Assembly: GCA_037783545.1 (NCBI GenBank)
Contig: JBBELK010000005.1
Coordinates: forward strand, 1 to 64,000
DNA from: Henricia sp. BOLD:AAB3569
Lineage: Eukaryota > Echinodermata > Asteroidea > Spinulosida > Echinasteridae
Length of the DNA stretch: 64,000 nt
Direction: 5' to 3'
Numbering within the stretch: position 1 is the first letter of the stretch; every line of letters starts with the position of its first letter. A program made the translations under genes and the position numbers. Shown here piece after piece: positions 34,235-45,254 of the stretch. Under the pieces are notes generated by a model. It was not told the DNA's origin and did no database searches. It saw only the letters and a list, made by a program, of their open reading frames with translations.

Positions 34235-34836
34235 AAGCGGTGTCTGCATTGGACTTGTTTTTCGGGAGGTTTTACCGAGACGATGGTAAAATGAAAAATG
34301 GCTAAATTTTTCTGCTGCCCGCATTTGGACTTTTTGACACGAATAATTCGAAATATTGACAGTAATTGTTTGATAACTAAATGTAGGTCGATTTTTTTCA
34401 ATTTAAAGACTACCCTTAATTTTTGTGACAGGCCATTAAAAATGTTAGCAAGATATAAAAAATGAGGCATCTTGGGTGTCAGGAGTCATCAGGTTACAGT
34501 AAGCACCTGTGCTTAGTTGACAGGTTTAACGGCTCAGTGATTGATAGTACAAGTGTACAGGGGGTAATAAAAGGTCTGTTGCTTGTGTGCTAAAGAGTTG
34601 ATGAAAGATGGCCGAAGGGATCGTTAAAAAGGGCCCCTGAAATGCTAATTAACTTTCTGCTGCAAAAGGCCTGTCCGCAAGATGATGGGTAGTTTCCCAT
34701 TTTAAGTCCAATGCGGACAGCCTAGGACGTTTTCCTCTCAGTAACTTTTCCCGAGTCCAGCAGTTACTTTTCCTGGCCCAGGAAAATTTATCAGGGAACT
34801 TATCCCGAGACAAAAAGTCTAATGCGGACACTGCAA
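34235..34836. mobile_element. TIR element of the GTCCGCATTGGAC family, copy 1
   Basis: The left end AGCGGTGTCTGCATTGGACT follows TAA. The right end is AAAGTCTAATGCGGACACTG. Subterminal words include TTTTACCGAGACGATGGTAA on the left and TTACTTTTCCTGGCC on the right. Related copies lie at 36852, 41712, 49150 and 63797. The interior is non-coding. Confidence 0.7.
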
Positions 34837-35844
34837 GTTGGGTCATTCCATGTCAAATCAACCAGAGGTCCCCAACTGACCCTCTCAGATTTTCATGAAA
34901 CTTTGTCAAACTGTTCCACCATTATCAAGGAAATTTTCACGGTCTGAGGTCCATCTGCACCTCGATGAATTGCATGAAATGATCAAGATGATTTGCACAA
35001 CATTTGGAGTGATCTTGCCTTTTCTCAGAAGCTTTCGGCTCATCACACACATTCCACCACCGTCTCCAGCGACGTATTGACATTGAACTTAGGAAGCCAA
35101 GTCGAAAGTAGCGAATTCTGAAATTGACTTTTTTTTGTGGCGTTTAAATCTCAACCTTTTGGACAAAACTGATGAAAGTCACTCAATAAAATTTGTCAGG
35201 CCTCATTCACATGATGTGAAATTTTTGTTTAAATCCGTTGAAAAATGACAAAGTTATTCAAGATTAACAGTAGGACATGTTTTTTTTTACACGCAGTGAG
35301 GGAATTTTTACTGAGGCCACGGAGGCCATTGCCTCCGATGCCCCTGGTCTTGCCTTGGTGCCCTTTTGCAATACTCTCATAGACTTTTTGATTTTCCAAT
35401 GGAAGTGCCCGTTCTAAACACAAAAATGGCAGTGCCCCTTCAGTAACGAAATTCCTACCCTGGACACGTAATATAAGCTGGGTCTAATTTACCTTTTGTG
35501 TTTAGACTTAGCGGTACCCGGCTTAAACTCGCCTCTTTGGAAAATGCAGGGTTCGATTCGGCAGATTTGCCAGGTCAAGTATGAACTGGGCCCCTATGAT
35601 GTTTTATGTCAACTGCTGAAGGAAACAGGTTTATTTTTGCCAAATCATTCTCCAGGCATCTAGGGGTACAGTAAATCCCTACTGCACAATGGCAAAGTGA
35701 TGAATAATGCCACGGTTGATGACTAAACCTTTGTGTTTTTCAGCATCATCTGTTTTTAGTGTCCATGCAGAAAGTTATTGCCACTCAGCTGTAAAGTGTC
35801 CCTGTGCAAGCCCCTTATTTACTGCAGTGTCATGTTACATCTTA
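34837..35844 (-). other. Intron 1 stretch, no gene confirmed
   Basis: It begins with TTGGGTCATTCCATGTCAAA, likely a dispersed repeat. An open frame at 35544-35660 (starting MQGSIRQICQVKYELGPYDV) looks protein-like but has no splice context or recognised family, so I leave it unassigned. Confidence 0.35.
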
Positions 35845-36610
35845 CAGGGCGGCACTGTTCCCACTGGACAAAAATACACAGCCTTTAAAACTAAAGCAGC
35901 TGAGGGGGAAGTTTCTGCGGCCCTTCTCGGCCTGTAAAGGCGTGTTCCCATTGGACTTCTTTTTCCGCGCCCTCGCGGGAACTTTCCGCGACTCCCTGTA
36001 AACATTCCTTCCTGTAAATCTCCCGTGCGTTCCCACTTACCATATATTTTACACGACGCGAGCGGAAAATGTAGCTACTCGGCTGGCCATATGTGGTCAA
36101 TTGAGGGCGTGGTTTACATAACCTTTGACCTAACAGGATGTTCGACATGCCATGCGATACACATATTGGCGCGAAATTATTAATTGTGTGCATGCTGCAC
36201 GAAACCCAATCAAATTTCGTACAACTTCGATTATATTTGCGAAGAAAAGAGCATGAAAAAACACGTGCGTACGTACATACAGGGCCCGTACATAATAACC
36301 ATAATTTTTTCGCGCAATGTGTGGTGGGATTGCACGATGCAGGAAGTGACGTCATCCTTTTGGCATTTTACACAGCGGCAGCGGTAGTTCTACAGGGCGG
36401 CGCTGTTCCCATTGGACTTTTCGAGGGCCCTGTAAAACTCCCGCGGTTGAGCGGAATGTTTCCGCGGCCTCTCTCGCCCTGTACGTTTTACATCGTGGTC
36501 GCGGTAACTTTACAGGGACGCTAATTCTCCGTGCGTCCCCATTGGGCTAAATTTTTTTACTCTCCCGCACAACCACGGGAGTTTAACCAAAAATAGTCCA
36601 ATGGGAACAC
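35845..36610. repeat. Cluster of CCCATTGGACTT-type element ends
   Basis: GGGCGGCACTGTTCCCACTG (35850), GTGTTCCCATTGGACTT (35943) and GCTGTTCCCATTGGACTTTT (36403) introduce GC-rich stretches with CGCGGGAACT, CTCCCGCGG and TTTCCGCGG. The region 36530-36610 is the inverted counterpart of 33950-34050. It looks like several nested or tandem copies of one TIR family; boundaries could not be resolved. Confidence 0.55.
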
Positions 36611-36848
36611 CACTTTAGTTGTACATGTAGCCCGGGTAAGCGAACAGTGACATTAGTTTGCCTTGTGTCCACATTGGACTTGATAGAGAGGTTTCGCAAG
36701 CCGACGGATTTGCGTACGCATACGTTGAGCTATTTGCAACAGTAGTGGCATTTCTGTGGTTTTGCAACTCCAGAACTACAGTGGGTAAGTTAAAATGAGT
36801 CTATTTCTGACAGCGGAAAAACTAATCAGCACAACACAGCTTTGATAC

Positions 36849-37147
36849 TAAAGGCCTGTCCGCACTGGACTTTTTTGGAGGGGGAAACAGTGGTTACTTT
36901 TCCTGGCCAACTGCTGCCCAGGAAAACTTACAAGAGAACTTTTCCCGAGCATTCTGGAAGCGTACGTCCGGGCTGTAAAGGTCAAACTACGACAGGACAC
37001 TGCGCATGCTCTCCCACGGTCTCAGTAAAATTTTACTGTGTCAAAAAGTCCAAATGCGGACAACAGTAAATTTAGCCATTTTTAATTTTACCATCGTCTC
37101 GGTAAAACCTTTTTAAAAAAAACAAGTCCAATGCGGACACGGCTTAA
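36849..37147. mobile_element. TIR element of the GTCCGCATTGGAC family, copy 2 (complete)
   Basis: The 293-bp element (36852-37144) starts AGGCCTGTCCGCACTGGACT, ends AAGTCCAATGCGGACACGGC plus T, and is flanked by TAA on both sides (36849-36851 and 37145-37147). It carries TTACTTTTCCTGGCC on the left and TTTACCATCGTCTCGGTAAA on the right. The TAA duplication suggests PIF/Harbinger-type integration. Confidence 0.8.
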
Positions 37148-37879
37148 TTTTACTTTAAATCCAAAGCTTTGACACGCACAAAAAAGTTTGTCGAAATTCA
37201 TAATTCATACCATTTTCAAGCTGTCTGAATAAATACAACGAAAAATGAAGACAAACACTAACAATCCAAATGAATAGTGCTCACACATAGCGACTCGATA
37301 TCCGTGCCGTGCAAGTGCGTAGTGGATAGAGAGTCACGTGACGTACATGTATTTGTCGCGGTACCCGTGTGCTTGCGAGGCCTCTCTAATTTTGCAATTC
37401 TCGCGGCAGAACCATGGTGGTTTTGACTTATCCTATGTTTATTGTCTTCACAACTTTCACAAGACAGAGATTGTCCCAGTTCTTGGCAGTCAAGTGCCTA
37501 CAGTACATGCCTTGGGCGTAGGGGGTATTGACTATTGAGGCTGAAATTTATCCTCGGTGATTTGCGGTTTTAACCAAGGTATGAGTCACAGAGAATGAGC
37601 TAAATATAAGGAGGAATGCCCATGGGGTGAACCAAAATGCACTCCCTAAATTTACAACGGGTGTTTGAGACAAGAAATGTACTGGTACATGTACATCAGC
37701 ATTTGTTCTGATGGCATTTATGGTCAAATTATCAATGTTAATACTCTAAAACATTTGTTCTAAAACAAATTGGAATTATGTGTGCAAATTGGAATTATTT
37801 TGATTTTTGAAGTTAAACTAAGCCAATTATGAATACAAACAATTAGTAGCCCAACGTTCCAACACAAGAGTCTTTCTAA
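37148..37879 (-). other. Intron 1 spacer
   Basis: No gene or element was recognised. Confidence 0.4.
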
Positions 37880-38430
37880 GGCCGGCTTCAAACGTTGTGC
37901 TTCTGCCGTGTCGAATTAAATTCAACTTGATTTTATAAATTTGACACGGCACAAGCACGACGTTTGAAGCCATTTGACTCGGCAAAATGAATTCGGCACG
38001 GCAGAACAATTTAGCTCGACAGGGTCTGCCGTGCTAACTCAATTTAGTGCGGCAGTAGCACGGTGCAGCTTCAATTGTCGTGCTTCTGCCGTGTCAAATT
38101 TAATTCCAGTTCGAAGTTGGGCCGCAATTGTGTTCACAATTAGGAATGCGCATGCTCGCAGGGCACATGCGAGCAAAGAAATAACCAACAAACAAAAGCA
38201 TCAAAACAATAAATATGGCGACTTACAATGGAAGGAATGGAAAACGCACATGTACAATGTCCATGACGTGCACAATAACAATCATCCGCCATGTTGGATG
38301 TATTTAAGCTCGACTGGGGGTTTGCAATTAAGTTCGACGTTTGAAACCACTGCCGCGCTTACGTCGTGCTAACGTCGTGCCAAGTTGAATTTAGTTCGAA
38401 ACGGCACAAGCGCAACGTTTGAAGCGGGCC
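37880..38430. mobile_element. 551-bp TIR element, complete copy
   Basis: Terminal inverted repeats of about 50 bp: the left begins GGCCGGCTTCAAACGTTGTG and the right ends CGCAACGTTTGAAGCGGGCC. TGCCGTG, CGTCGTGC and TCGAATTAAATTC words recur through both halves. The truncated relative is at 21390-21828. The target duplication is not clear and there is no ORF of note. Confidence 0.85.
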
Positions 38431-39164
38431 GAAAAGGCCAATTAAGCATCTCAAATTCTCCATAAATTTATCAACTTTTTCTCTTTTTACACTGGTGTTG
38501 CATAGCTACATGTCTGAGCAATTGTCTGACAAATTGTGTGACACACAATGCACACAAAATACCCAGCGGTACCTACATGTAATTCCAAGTACTAAGTGCA
38601 GAAAAATAAGGATTAATATTACATTCATTGCCTGCGTTTTACCAACTGAACCTAGAACTACAAACACATTGACATGCTCAAGTTTGTTTTGGAGTGAGTA
38701 ATTTCAAAGTAATGCAAGACCAATATTTGGTGAAGGACAAAACCTTACATGTACATTGTACATGTACATGTACATGAATGTGTGTACAACAGTAAAAAAT
38801 AACATCAAATTTCATTATATAGGCCTACACATTCTGCACAGTTTGTGAGTTGAACTTGCTAAAGTATTGTGAGTTGTGGGTAGGCTTGTGCATTTTCGAA
38901 TAATTTACTATTCAAAAAATCAGTTTCATTTTCGATCGAATATTCGATACAGGAATTTTGACAAAAACGTTTGCTGTGAACTGAATTGATTTTGGCACTT
39001 GACAGGGTTGCCTATGTCTAAAGTTCAAAGTATGATGTTTTTTCGTGAAAATAAAGTAAATGCTCTAAAAATCCGTAAATGCTTTAAAAATTGAATTTGC
39101 TGACCACGGACTGTAAATATATCTTTAATGATGCATTGGTATGGCTTATGTGATAAAAATTCAA
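38431..39164 (-). other. Intron 1 spacer, TACATGTA-rich
   Basis: A dense ACATGTACATGTACATG cluster lies at 38746-38775. No gene was recognised. Confidence 0.4.
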
Positions 39165-39848
39165 TTACACCCTGTTTACACTTGATCCCGAGCTCGGGAT
39201 CGAACACCGAGCTCGGGATCAGCTCCGGATCACAAATAGGTGTAAACGCTCTCGGAACCAAACTGGCCCCGGATCAGACTCCGAGATTTTGGTCTCGCGA
39301 TGGCGGAGGGTTCGATCCCGAGCTCGGGATCAGTTTGCGGTTAGCTGGGCAATAAATCTTCCCCACATACTCTACTTTCTGCAACTTCTCTACTTTCTGC
39401 ATCTATCTAGCGACACTTTGTCATTATCATACAGCTTAGTTTTTAGTTGTTTATATCAAGGATTTTGGAGTGTCATTCAACGATTTCCGACATAGCATAA
39501 GTTGACATTATTTCGTCGCGTCGTGAAGAGAAGTTGACGAAGTAGCCGAGTCGAGTCGTCTTCGTGTAAAAAGATGGCAAACGAAGTTCGCGGGCGCTCG
39601 TGGAGCAACGACGAACTGGCGAAGTTTTTGGACATTTGGGCCAGCGCAGAAATAATGGCTAAACTGGACGGAACATCTCGGAATTCTGCTGCGTTAGCTT
39701 GACCTTTGACTGCAACTTCTGGCTCCGCGCTCGGGATCAACAACAGATATAAACGCGGCACTCGAGGCCATTGCGGTTAACCTCAACACATTCTTATCAG
39801 GGGGTCAATCTTGATCCCGAGCTGGGGACCAGTGTAAACACGGTGTTA
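39165..39848. mobile_element. Harbinger-like element carrying a Myb/SANT-like first exon
   Basis: The 678-bp element (39168-39845) begins CACCCTGTTTACACTTGATC and ends GACCAGTGTAAACACGGTG, flanked by TTA at 39165-39167 and 39846-39848. The palindrome ATCCCGAGCTCGGGAT recurs near both ends. Instead of the insert found in the copies at 33060 and 60680, this one holds a short Myb/SANT-like exon at 39574-39702. Confidence 0.87.
39574..39702 (+). pseudogene. Myb/SANT-like DNA-binding domain, truncated first exon
   Basis: ATG in good context (AAAAAGATGG) opens 42 codons reading MANEVRGRSWSNDELAKFLD and then IWASAEIMAKLDGTSRNSAA, closed by TGA. The W-x-x-x-E-x-x-x-x-L-x-I-W spacing followed by I-x-x-x-L-D-G-x-x-R-N is the first helix-turn of Myb/SANT-like (Myb_DNA-bind_4) domains. 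Such domains occur in Harbinger Myb-like proteins and in host trihelix-type factors. Only the first third is present, so this is a fragment captured or retained by the element. Confidence 0.75.
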
Positions 39849-40341
39849 TAGCCTATTTTAGTAACATAAACATGCTGGATATAAACTGTAGACAGTTTGT
39901 TAAACATATGTCCATAAAATAGCAATAAATCAACTGAATGTTTATTTAAAAACTCCGACAGCTTGTTTAAAAAAACTGGGAACAACAGCCTCAAATGTTG
40001 AAAGCCAGCAATCCAGTTGTAAAAAATTACTTTATGCCATCAAGTTCTGAATATAATATTTACTGCTTACTTTCGTGACTGGCTGAAAATTATCTCCAAA
40101 ACAAAAATGTTGGGGCGTCCAAAGTTGTCAAAATTTTCACAGTTCTACAAAGCAGGGAGGAGGGGGGTCGAGGGCCACGTAGGACTTCACATGTAAAATG
40201 TTGACATTTCACAGTAGTGACAAAAACATGTTGACAAGTACATGTAGTATTTCGAGGGGAGAGTGGGGAAGGGAAATAGAGTCTTGAAAAATACTACGCT
40301 CTGTAGAACCGTGAAAATGTTGACAATTTCGGACGGCCCCC
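39849..40341 (-). other. Intron 1 spacer
   Basis: No gene or repeat was recognised. Confidence 0.4.
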
Positions 40342-40879
40342 TTAAGCCTAGCGTACATCGACATTGCAACTGGAAGCAACTTACATGTAACTGATTAGTT
40401 GCTGTCGATGTGTGCGTAGCGCGCTCATCGACAGCAACTGATCAGTTGTGCAACTAGCGGCAACTGGGAGCATGCTTATTATTCCAGAGCGCGCACATCG
40501 ACACGGCAACTCAGTAAAGCCTAGAGTACATTGACCTTGCAACTTGAAGCAACTGTTGCTTGCAGTTGCTGTTGATGTGTGCGCACGTGATCAGATTCAC
40601 GCGAGCAACTGACAGCAACTAGTTGCAAGTACATGTACGTGTACATCGACGCAATTGACCGCAACTGGGTACTACAACTAGTTGCCAGAAAGTAGAAAGT
40701 AGAACATGAGCAACTCGCGGCAAGTTGCCAGTAGTTGCAAGTGCGCGCACATCGACCTTTTTAAGCAACTGATCAGTTGCTCCCAGTTGCCGCGAGTTGC
40801 TTCTACCGGTAGTTGCCGGAAACGGTAGTTGCCACTAGTTGCTTCCAGTTGCAATGTCGAAATACTACGCTAGGCTTTA
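40342..40879. mobile_element. Harbinger-like element with GCAACT motif, copy 2
   Basis: The 532-bp element (40345-40876) begins AGCCTAGCGTACATCGACAT and ends ACGCTAGGCT, with TTA flanks at 40342-40344 and 40877-40879. It shares the arrangement of the copy at 25553-26052, including the internal AGCCTAGAGTACATTGACC at about 40518. CAACTGG and AGTTGC words occur throughout. Confidence 0.87.
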
Positions 40880-41400
40880 GATGTCCAATGATACAGGAAT
40901 TTTTCAGTGTCATCTGTATTTGCCCGTTTACACTCGATTCGCCTTTGCTGGGTAGGCGCTAGGTTATAATGCAAAAGGTGAATTGAAAAAGGCGGATCAG
41001 ACCCGGGTCTGATTCGCCTTTTTCAAGTCATCTTTGGGGTAGGGTTGAACCCCGCAGTTGTCAAGGTCGCTTGTAGTGTAAACGCTACCCGAATACAGAT
41101 TCGGTAATTTAAGTGTCCTTGGGGCAGTGCCCGCGGTGTGGTAGATTTAATTAACCAATCTGGCACCAGTTTCGCAACACCTAACAGCTCACGCATGCAC
41201 TGCAGTTACAATTAGTGGTGACTTTTGTGGTTTCTGAAGGCAAGTTAAAGCCGGATCGAGGTGTAGTGTAAACGCAGCAAATGTTCAGTTTTGTGGTCGC
41301 AATAAAAATGCTAGGTCTGTATCCACCTTTGCTGGTTCGAGTGTAAACACAGTGTAAGATGTCTAATGATACAGGAATTTCCCAGTGTCATCTATATTTT
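40880..41400. mobile_element. TIR element (GTTTACACTCGA) between 44-bp direct repeats
   Basis: The blocks GATGTCCAATGATACAGGAA (40880) and GATGTCTAATGATACAGGAA (41358), each followed by CAGTGTCATCT, flank an element. It runs from CCGTTTACACTCGATTCGCC (about 40926) to TTCGAGTGTAAACACAGTG (about 41355). Inside are GATTCGCCTTT-type words in both orientations. The flanking direct repeat is far longer than a transposon target duplication. Confidence 0.65.
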
Positions 41401-41711
41401 GTGAGAGGGCTGTGATGTGTCAACACCAATTGAAATTTCAATTTCCTGTAAGCAAGCCTCAGCGAATTAATCCTGCTTGGCCAAGAGTCTTATTTCCTTA
41501 AATCTCCTGAGCAAACTTCCCCACTTTTAACGCTTTGGCAGAAAATCTTCTGGAATCAGTTAGCCCCTTCTTTCAATGTCGCATCAAATTACTGTCAAAT
41601 GGCATTGGTTGAACTGTACAGTCAAACTGTATGGTCAAACTGTACATGGTCAAACTTTGGTTGAACCAACATTTTGCAGTTTCTTGACAAAGCTAAATTG
41701 AAGACCATTTA
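41401..41711 (-). other. Intron 1 spacer
   Basis: No feature was recognised apart from short ACTGTATGGTCAAACTGTAC repeats near 41615-41655. Confidence 0.4.
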
Positions 41712-42545
41712 AATTGGGACTGCATTAGACTTTGTCTCGATAGGTTTTACCAAGACGATGACAAAATTGGGATTTGAACCCTACATGTAAATCTCTGACA
41801 CACCAGGCATGCATACATGTATGCTCTACCCTATGAGGTACAGTGGTATACTCCCTCAAGTTTCCCCCAAGACCTCTGACACACCAGGCAGATGGTCTAC
41901 CAGCTGAACTATGAGGCACAGTGGTATACTCCCTCAGGTTTCCCCCAAGACCTCTGACACACCAGGCAGATGCTCTACCAATTGAGCTATAAGGCACAGT
42001 GGTATACTCCCTCAGGTTTTCCCCAAGACCTCTGACACACCAGGCAGATGCTCTACCAGCTGAGCTATGAGGCACAGTGGTATACTCCCTCAACCTTTCC
42101 CAAAGACCTCTGACATACCAGGCAGATGCTCTACCAATTGAGCTATGAGGCACAGTGGTATACTCCCTCAGGTTTTCCCCAAGACCGAGACGATGAGTAC
42201 TTTTCCCATTTTAAGTCCAATGCCGACAGCCCAGGACGTTTTCCTCTCAGTAACTTTTCCTGAGTCCAGCGGTTACTTTTCCTGGCCAACTGCTGCCCAG
42301 GAAAATTGACCAGAGAACTTTTTCCGAGACGACAAGTCCAATGCGGACACAGCGAGTCGGTAAAATCGCTCTGGAAGCATACATGTACATCCGGGTCGTG
42401 AAGGTCAAACTACGAAGGAACACTGCGCATGCTCTCCTACGGTCTCTGTAAAATTTTACTGTGTCCAAATTCAGCCATTTTTCATTTTCCATTTGTACCA
42501 TCGTCTCCGTAAAACCTCCCAAAACACAAGTCCAATGCGGACACA
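41712..42545. mobile_element. TIR element of the GTCCGCATTGGAC family, split by a SINE array
   Basis: The left part (41718-41755, GGGACTGCATTAGACTTTGT and TTTTACCAAGACGATG) and the right part (42190-42541, ending AAGTCCAATGCGGACACAGC) are the two halves of one element. The SINE array lies between repeats of AGACGATGA (about 41753 and 42187), a probable target duplication. Internal words (TTACTTTTCCTGGCC, GCGCATGCTCTCC) match the other family copies. Confidence 0.72.
41765..42186 (-). repeat. Tandem tRNA-derived SINE array, minus strand (about 5 units)
   Basis: Read on the minus strand, five units carry TAGCTCA-type A-box regions (AGCTCAGCTGGTAGAGCATC in the best unit) separated by CAGAGGTCTTGGGGGAAAC. 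The final unit ends in the B box GGGTTCAAATCCC (complement at 41769-41781). This is the same organisation as at 16215-17065 but independent and in the other orientation. Confidence 0.86.
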
Positions 42546-42938
42546 GCTTTAGATAGCCACAGAGCCTGTAATAAAAACTTTCTTTTAAAAACGAGACAGT
42601 CAGATGTCATGACCTGAAATTGCCCTTTTTACGAACTGCAGAATTATCAGTACACCAACAAACGATAACACACAATAGAATCCCCACATTCCCTCCTGTT
42701 GATCTGGTTATCGGATTTCGACACCCCCTCCTGTGACTCCGCCCCCTTCCCAAGTCCAAAAGCAATTTTCATCTAGTCATCGACCTTTGGTCGAGCTACC
42801 ACCCCATGACGTTCTCAGAATGTCGATGAGAGATTTCATGGACCCGCACAATCGTGGAATGAAAAATTTCTTAATGAATTGGAGAAACTAAACAATAGCT
42901 ACAGACATGAGGAACTGGTTCCACTTGTATATAAATTA
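42546..42938 (-). other. Intron 1 spacer with an unassigned open frame
   Basis: A plus-strand frame at about 42853-42940 reads AQSWNEKFLNELEKLN and on to LVYKL. It has no start, splice site or family match. The rest is unremarkable. Confidence 0.3.
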
Positions 42939-43500
42939 CAGGGCGTCTCAAAATAAATTCAATCCAAATTTAACGGAATGTCAAACGTCGAATGCGTTTA
43001 CCGTCATAACATGTAGATAATATACATGTACATGTATATACGTACATGTATGCACGGTTGGAAAGCTACAGTACGGTTCAACCTTCCTCTTTCAAATGAG
43101 GCATCAAACGCTCAAATCCGATAAATTTTGACAGAGTTATGAGTAATTTCCTAAGAAAGGTCAAATTGACCGTGGGACCAAGTTTTTGAATGCATGTGAT
43201 AATGTTGTTTGAGGAGTACTCTTAGTCATTGCACGAGTTGACCTTTCCACCTTCGTTGCTGAATAGCACGTCTACAGGTCAAGTGCACTACATACATGTA
43301 CATGTACAGCAACAAAAACTTAGTCTGGTCAAGTGGATACTAAATGTGCATGTGAAAGGAAGTATGCGCTTGTTCTCCCAAACAGTCGTGGACGTTTTAG
43401 GGAGGTCTAACAAAGAGAACAATATCGTCCGCGATTGGCAAGCGAACGTCCGCGATTCGCTCCTGTACAAAACCAACGAGAGTAAGGAAAAATAGACTAT
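42939..43500. mobile_element. Mariner-type end fragment plus conserved insert block
   Basis: CAGGGCGTCTCAAAATAAAT preceded by TA at 42937-42938 looks like a mariner terminus. The block near 43310-43350 (CAACAAAAACTTAGTCTGGT) is repeated inverted at 61300-61345. From 43372 the sequence is nearly identical to the insert of the CCCGAGCTCGGG elements (33060-33190 and 60680-60811), including GACGTTTTAGGGAGGTCTAA. Confidence 0.55.
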
Positions 43501-44199
43501 GTCCAAACAAAAGAGGAACATAGGGACATCCGCGATTGTATGTGGATTCGCACCTACATGTGTATGTCAGTGCACCAGACGCTATATTCATGCGAAACTT
43601 GCAACAGGCTAAAAATGCTACAGCATTCATAATTTTTCTGACAAAAATTCTCTCAGAAACAAACCAGTCTGCATACTTGTGCTGATAATGTTAGGCAGAG
43701 TGGATATTTATTGGCCCTGTACGTAATAGCGCTGGGAGTTACCGTTTATTTTTCTAAACGTTTAAACGTCAATTTAACGTTTGTTTAAACGTTTAAACGA
43801 ATAGTAAACGTAACAAAAGGTAAAACCTATTACCGCGCTCGCAATAAAAAGTTCTTTGACCTGGTATCATGTGCGTTCGCGCAGCACCACTGACACTTTA
43901 TTGAATTGGAGCATACATGATGCAGGCCACGAAAGTTCAGCTAGGCTTTGCTGTAATTAATTGGATACTTTCGAGAAGTCACTCAAACCCAAAGTCAGCA
44001 ACCAATGAGAGAATGGAATCAATAACAGTTCCAACACAACTACGATCGTCGGCTCTGCAGTGTTTACGGCCGCCCTGCTTTGAATTCAACTTGCAAGATG
44101 AAACCGAAAACCATCAGTAAAATCGCTTCCGCCCGCGAACGCAACTACAGGTACATCTTCGGTTTGAAACCACAAAGGTTACCGACCGTTGGGCTCATC
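43501..44199 (-). other. Intron 1 spacer
   Basis: A cluster of AAACGTTTAAACG words (43758-43803) is the only notable pattern. No gene was seen. Confidence 0.4.
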
Positions 44200-44450
44200 A
44201 CAGCGGTATGCTGCCCGATTCTTTCAGAACAAAACTCCCCTGTATGCGCACTTTGGTGGAACGGTGCGTGTTTCTATTGGCGCTTACCGGATAAATTCTC
44301 CAGGATTTTTCCTTCCTTGAAGAGGAAAATTGCTGGGGAAAATTTTCTCCACCATTTACCGGAAAATAGCGGATAAGACCCATTTCTACTGAGCACATTT
44401 TCTTTTCCGGCATTATCCGGTAAATGGGTCTCAATAGAAACACGCCATTT
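44200..44450. mobile_element. Partial CGTGTTTCTATTG-family element
   Basis: Contains GTGTTTCTATTGGCGCTTAC, TTTACCGGAAAATAGCGG and the right end GGTCTCAATAGAAACACGCC (ending about 44449), matching 31600-31858. The left terminus is missing. Confidence 0.7.
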
Positions 44451-44818
44451 TATTTCAGAGATGTTCTCATCACGGATACCCGTAAACCCGACCATTACTA
44501 TAAAAGGATACCCGGTTTCAATTATATCCACCAAGGCACAGGATTAATCAAATTCCTACTCTGATAACATTGCTATACGTGTTGTACATGTAAGTACCAG
44601 TAGCTTCCTAAATTCAGGTCATTGTCCTCGGCTTTTATGCATCTTGTCAAAACTAAAATATTTCCAACATGTTTATTATCTGATCCTGATTTTCCGAGCT
44701 CTGCAAATCATCTGATTCACACTGCAGGAGGCCGGTTCATTTTAAGCTTCGGCATCTTAAGAATGCGTCGCAAACAGAAAACTTGGCAGTGTGTGTACAG
44801 AAAGATCTCTGTTAATGT
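44451..44818 (-). other. Intron 1 spacer
   Basis: No gene or repeat was recognised. Confidence 0.4.
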
Positions 44819-45254
44819 ATGGGTCTTTCCACAGTAAAGGGGGCATTTTGGCAACACAGACCATATTTTAAAGAAAATACCTTTGTCTGGTCTCAAAATA
44901 AAAGAAATAAGTTTCAGTTGTTCTGAAGAGATAACTCAGGCTCAAAAAGGGTTACAAATAGTGTGACAACATGCCTTTCTAAAAACCCTGTGTATAAATT
45001 TCCAATATACGCTCGTAACCGGGACGGCCTAAAATGTAACACAAGTGTCCGTCCCGGTTACGAGCGTATATTGGAAATTTGTACAGTGTTTTTAGAAAGG
45101 CATGTTGTCACACTATTTGTAACCCTTTTTGGGTCTAAGTTATCTCTTCAGAACAACTTAAACTTATTTCTTTTATTTTGAGACCATACAAAGGTATTTC
45201 CTCGAAAATATGGTCTGTGTTGCCAAAATGCCCCCTTTACTGTGGATAGACTCA
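44819..45254. mobile_element. Near-perfect 436-bp palindromic element
   Basis: Ends GTCTTTCCACAGTAAAGGGG and CCCCTTTACTGTGGATAGAC pair, and pairing continues through TTTTGGCAACACAGACCATA, GACAACATGCCTTTCTAAAA and CGTAACCGGGACGG to a small loop near 45035. Arms of about 205 bp would make a very long hairpin. Related copies are a diverged one at 22927, an internally deleted one at 62165 and a single-arm fragment at 33897. Confidence 0.92.

Noticed and set aside
35544..35660. 39-codon ORF starting MQGSIRQICQVKYELG
   Set aside because: Protein-like composition but short, isolated and without splice or family support.
42853..42940. Open frame AQSWNEKFLNELEKLN as a host exon
   Set aside because: No start, splice sites or homology that I can recognise; it abuts a mariner-type end and is short enough for chance.
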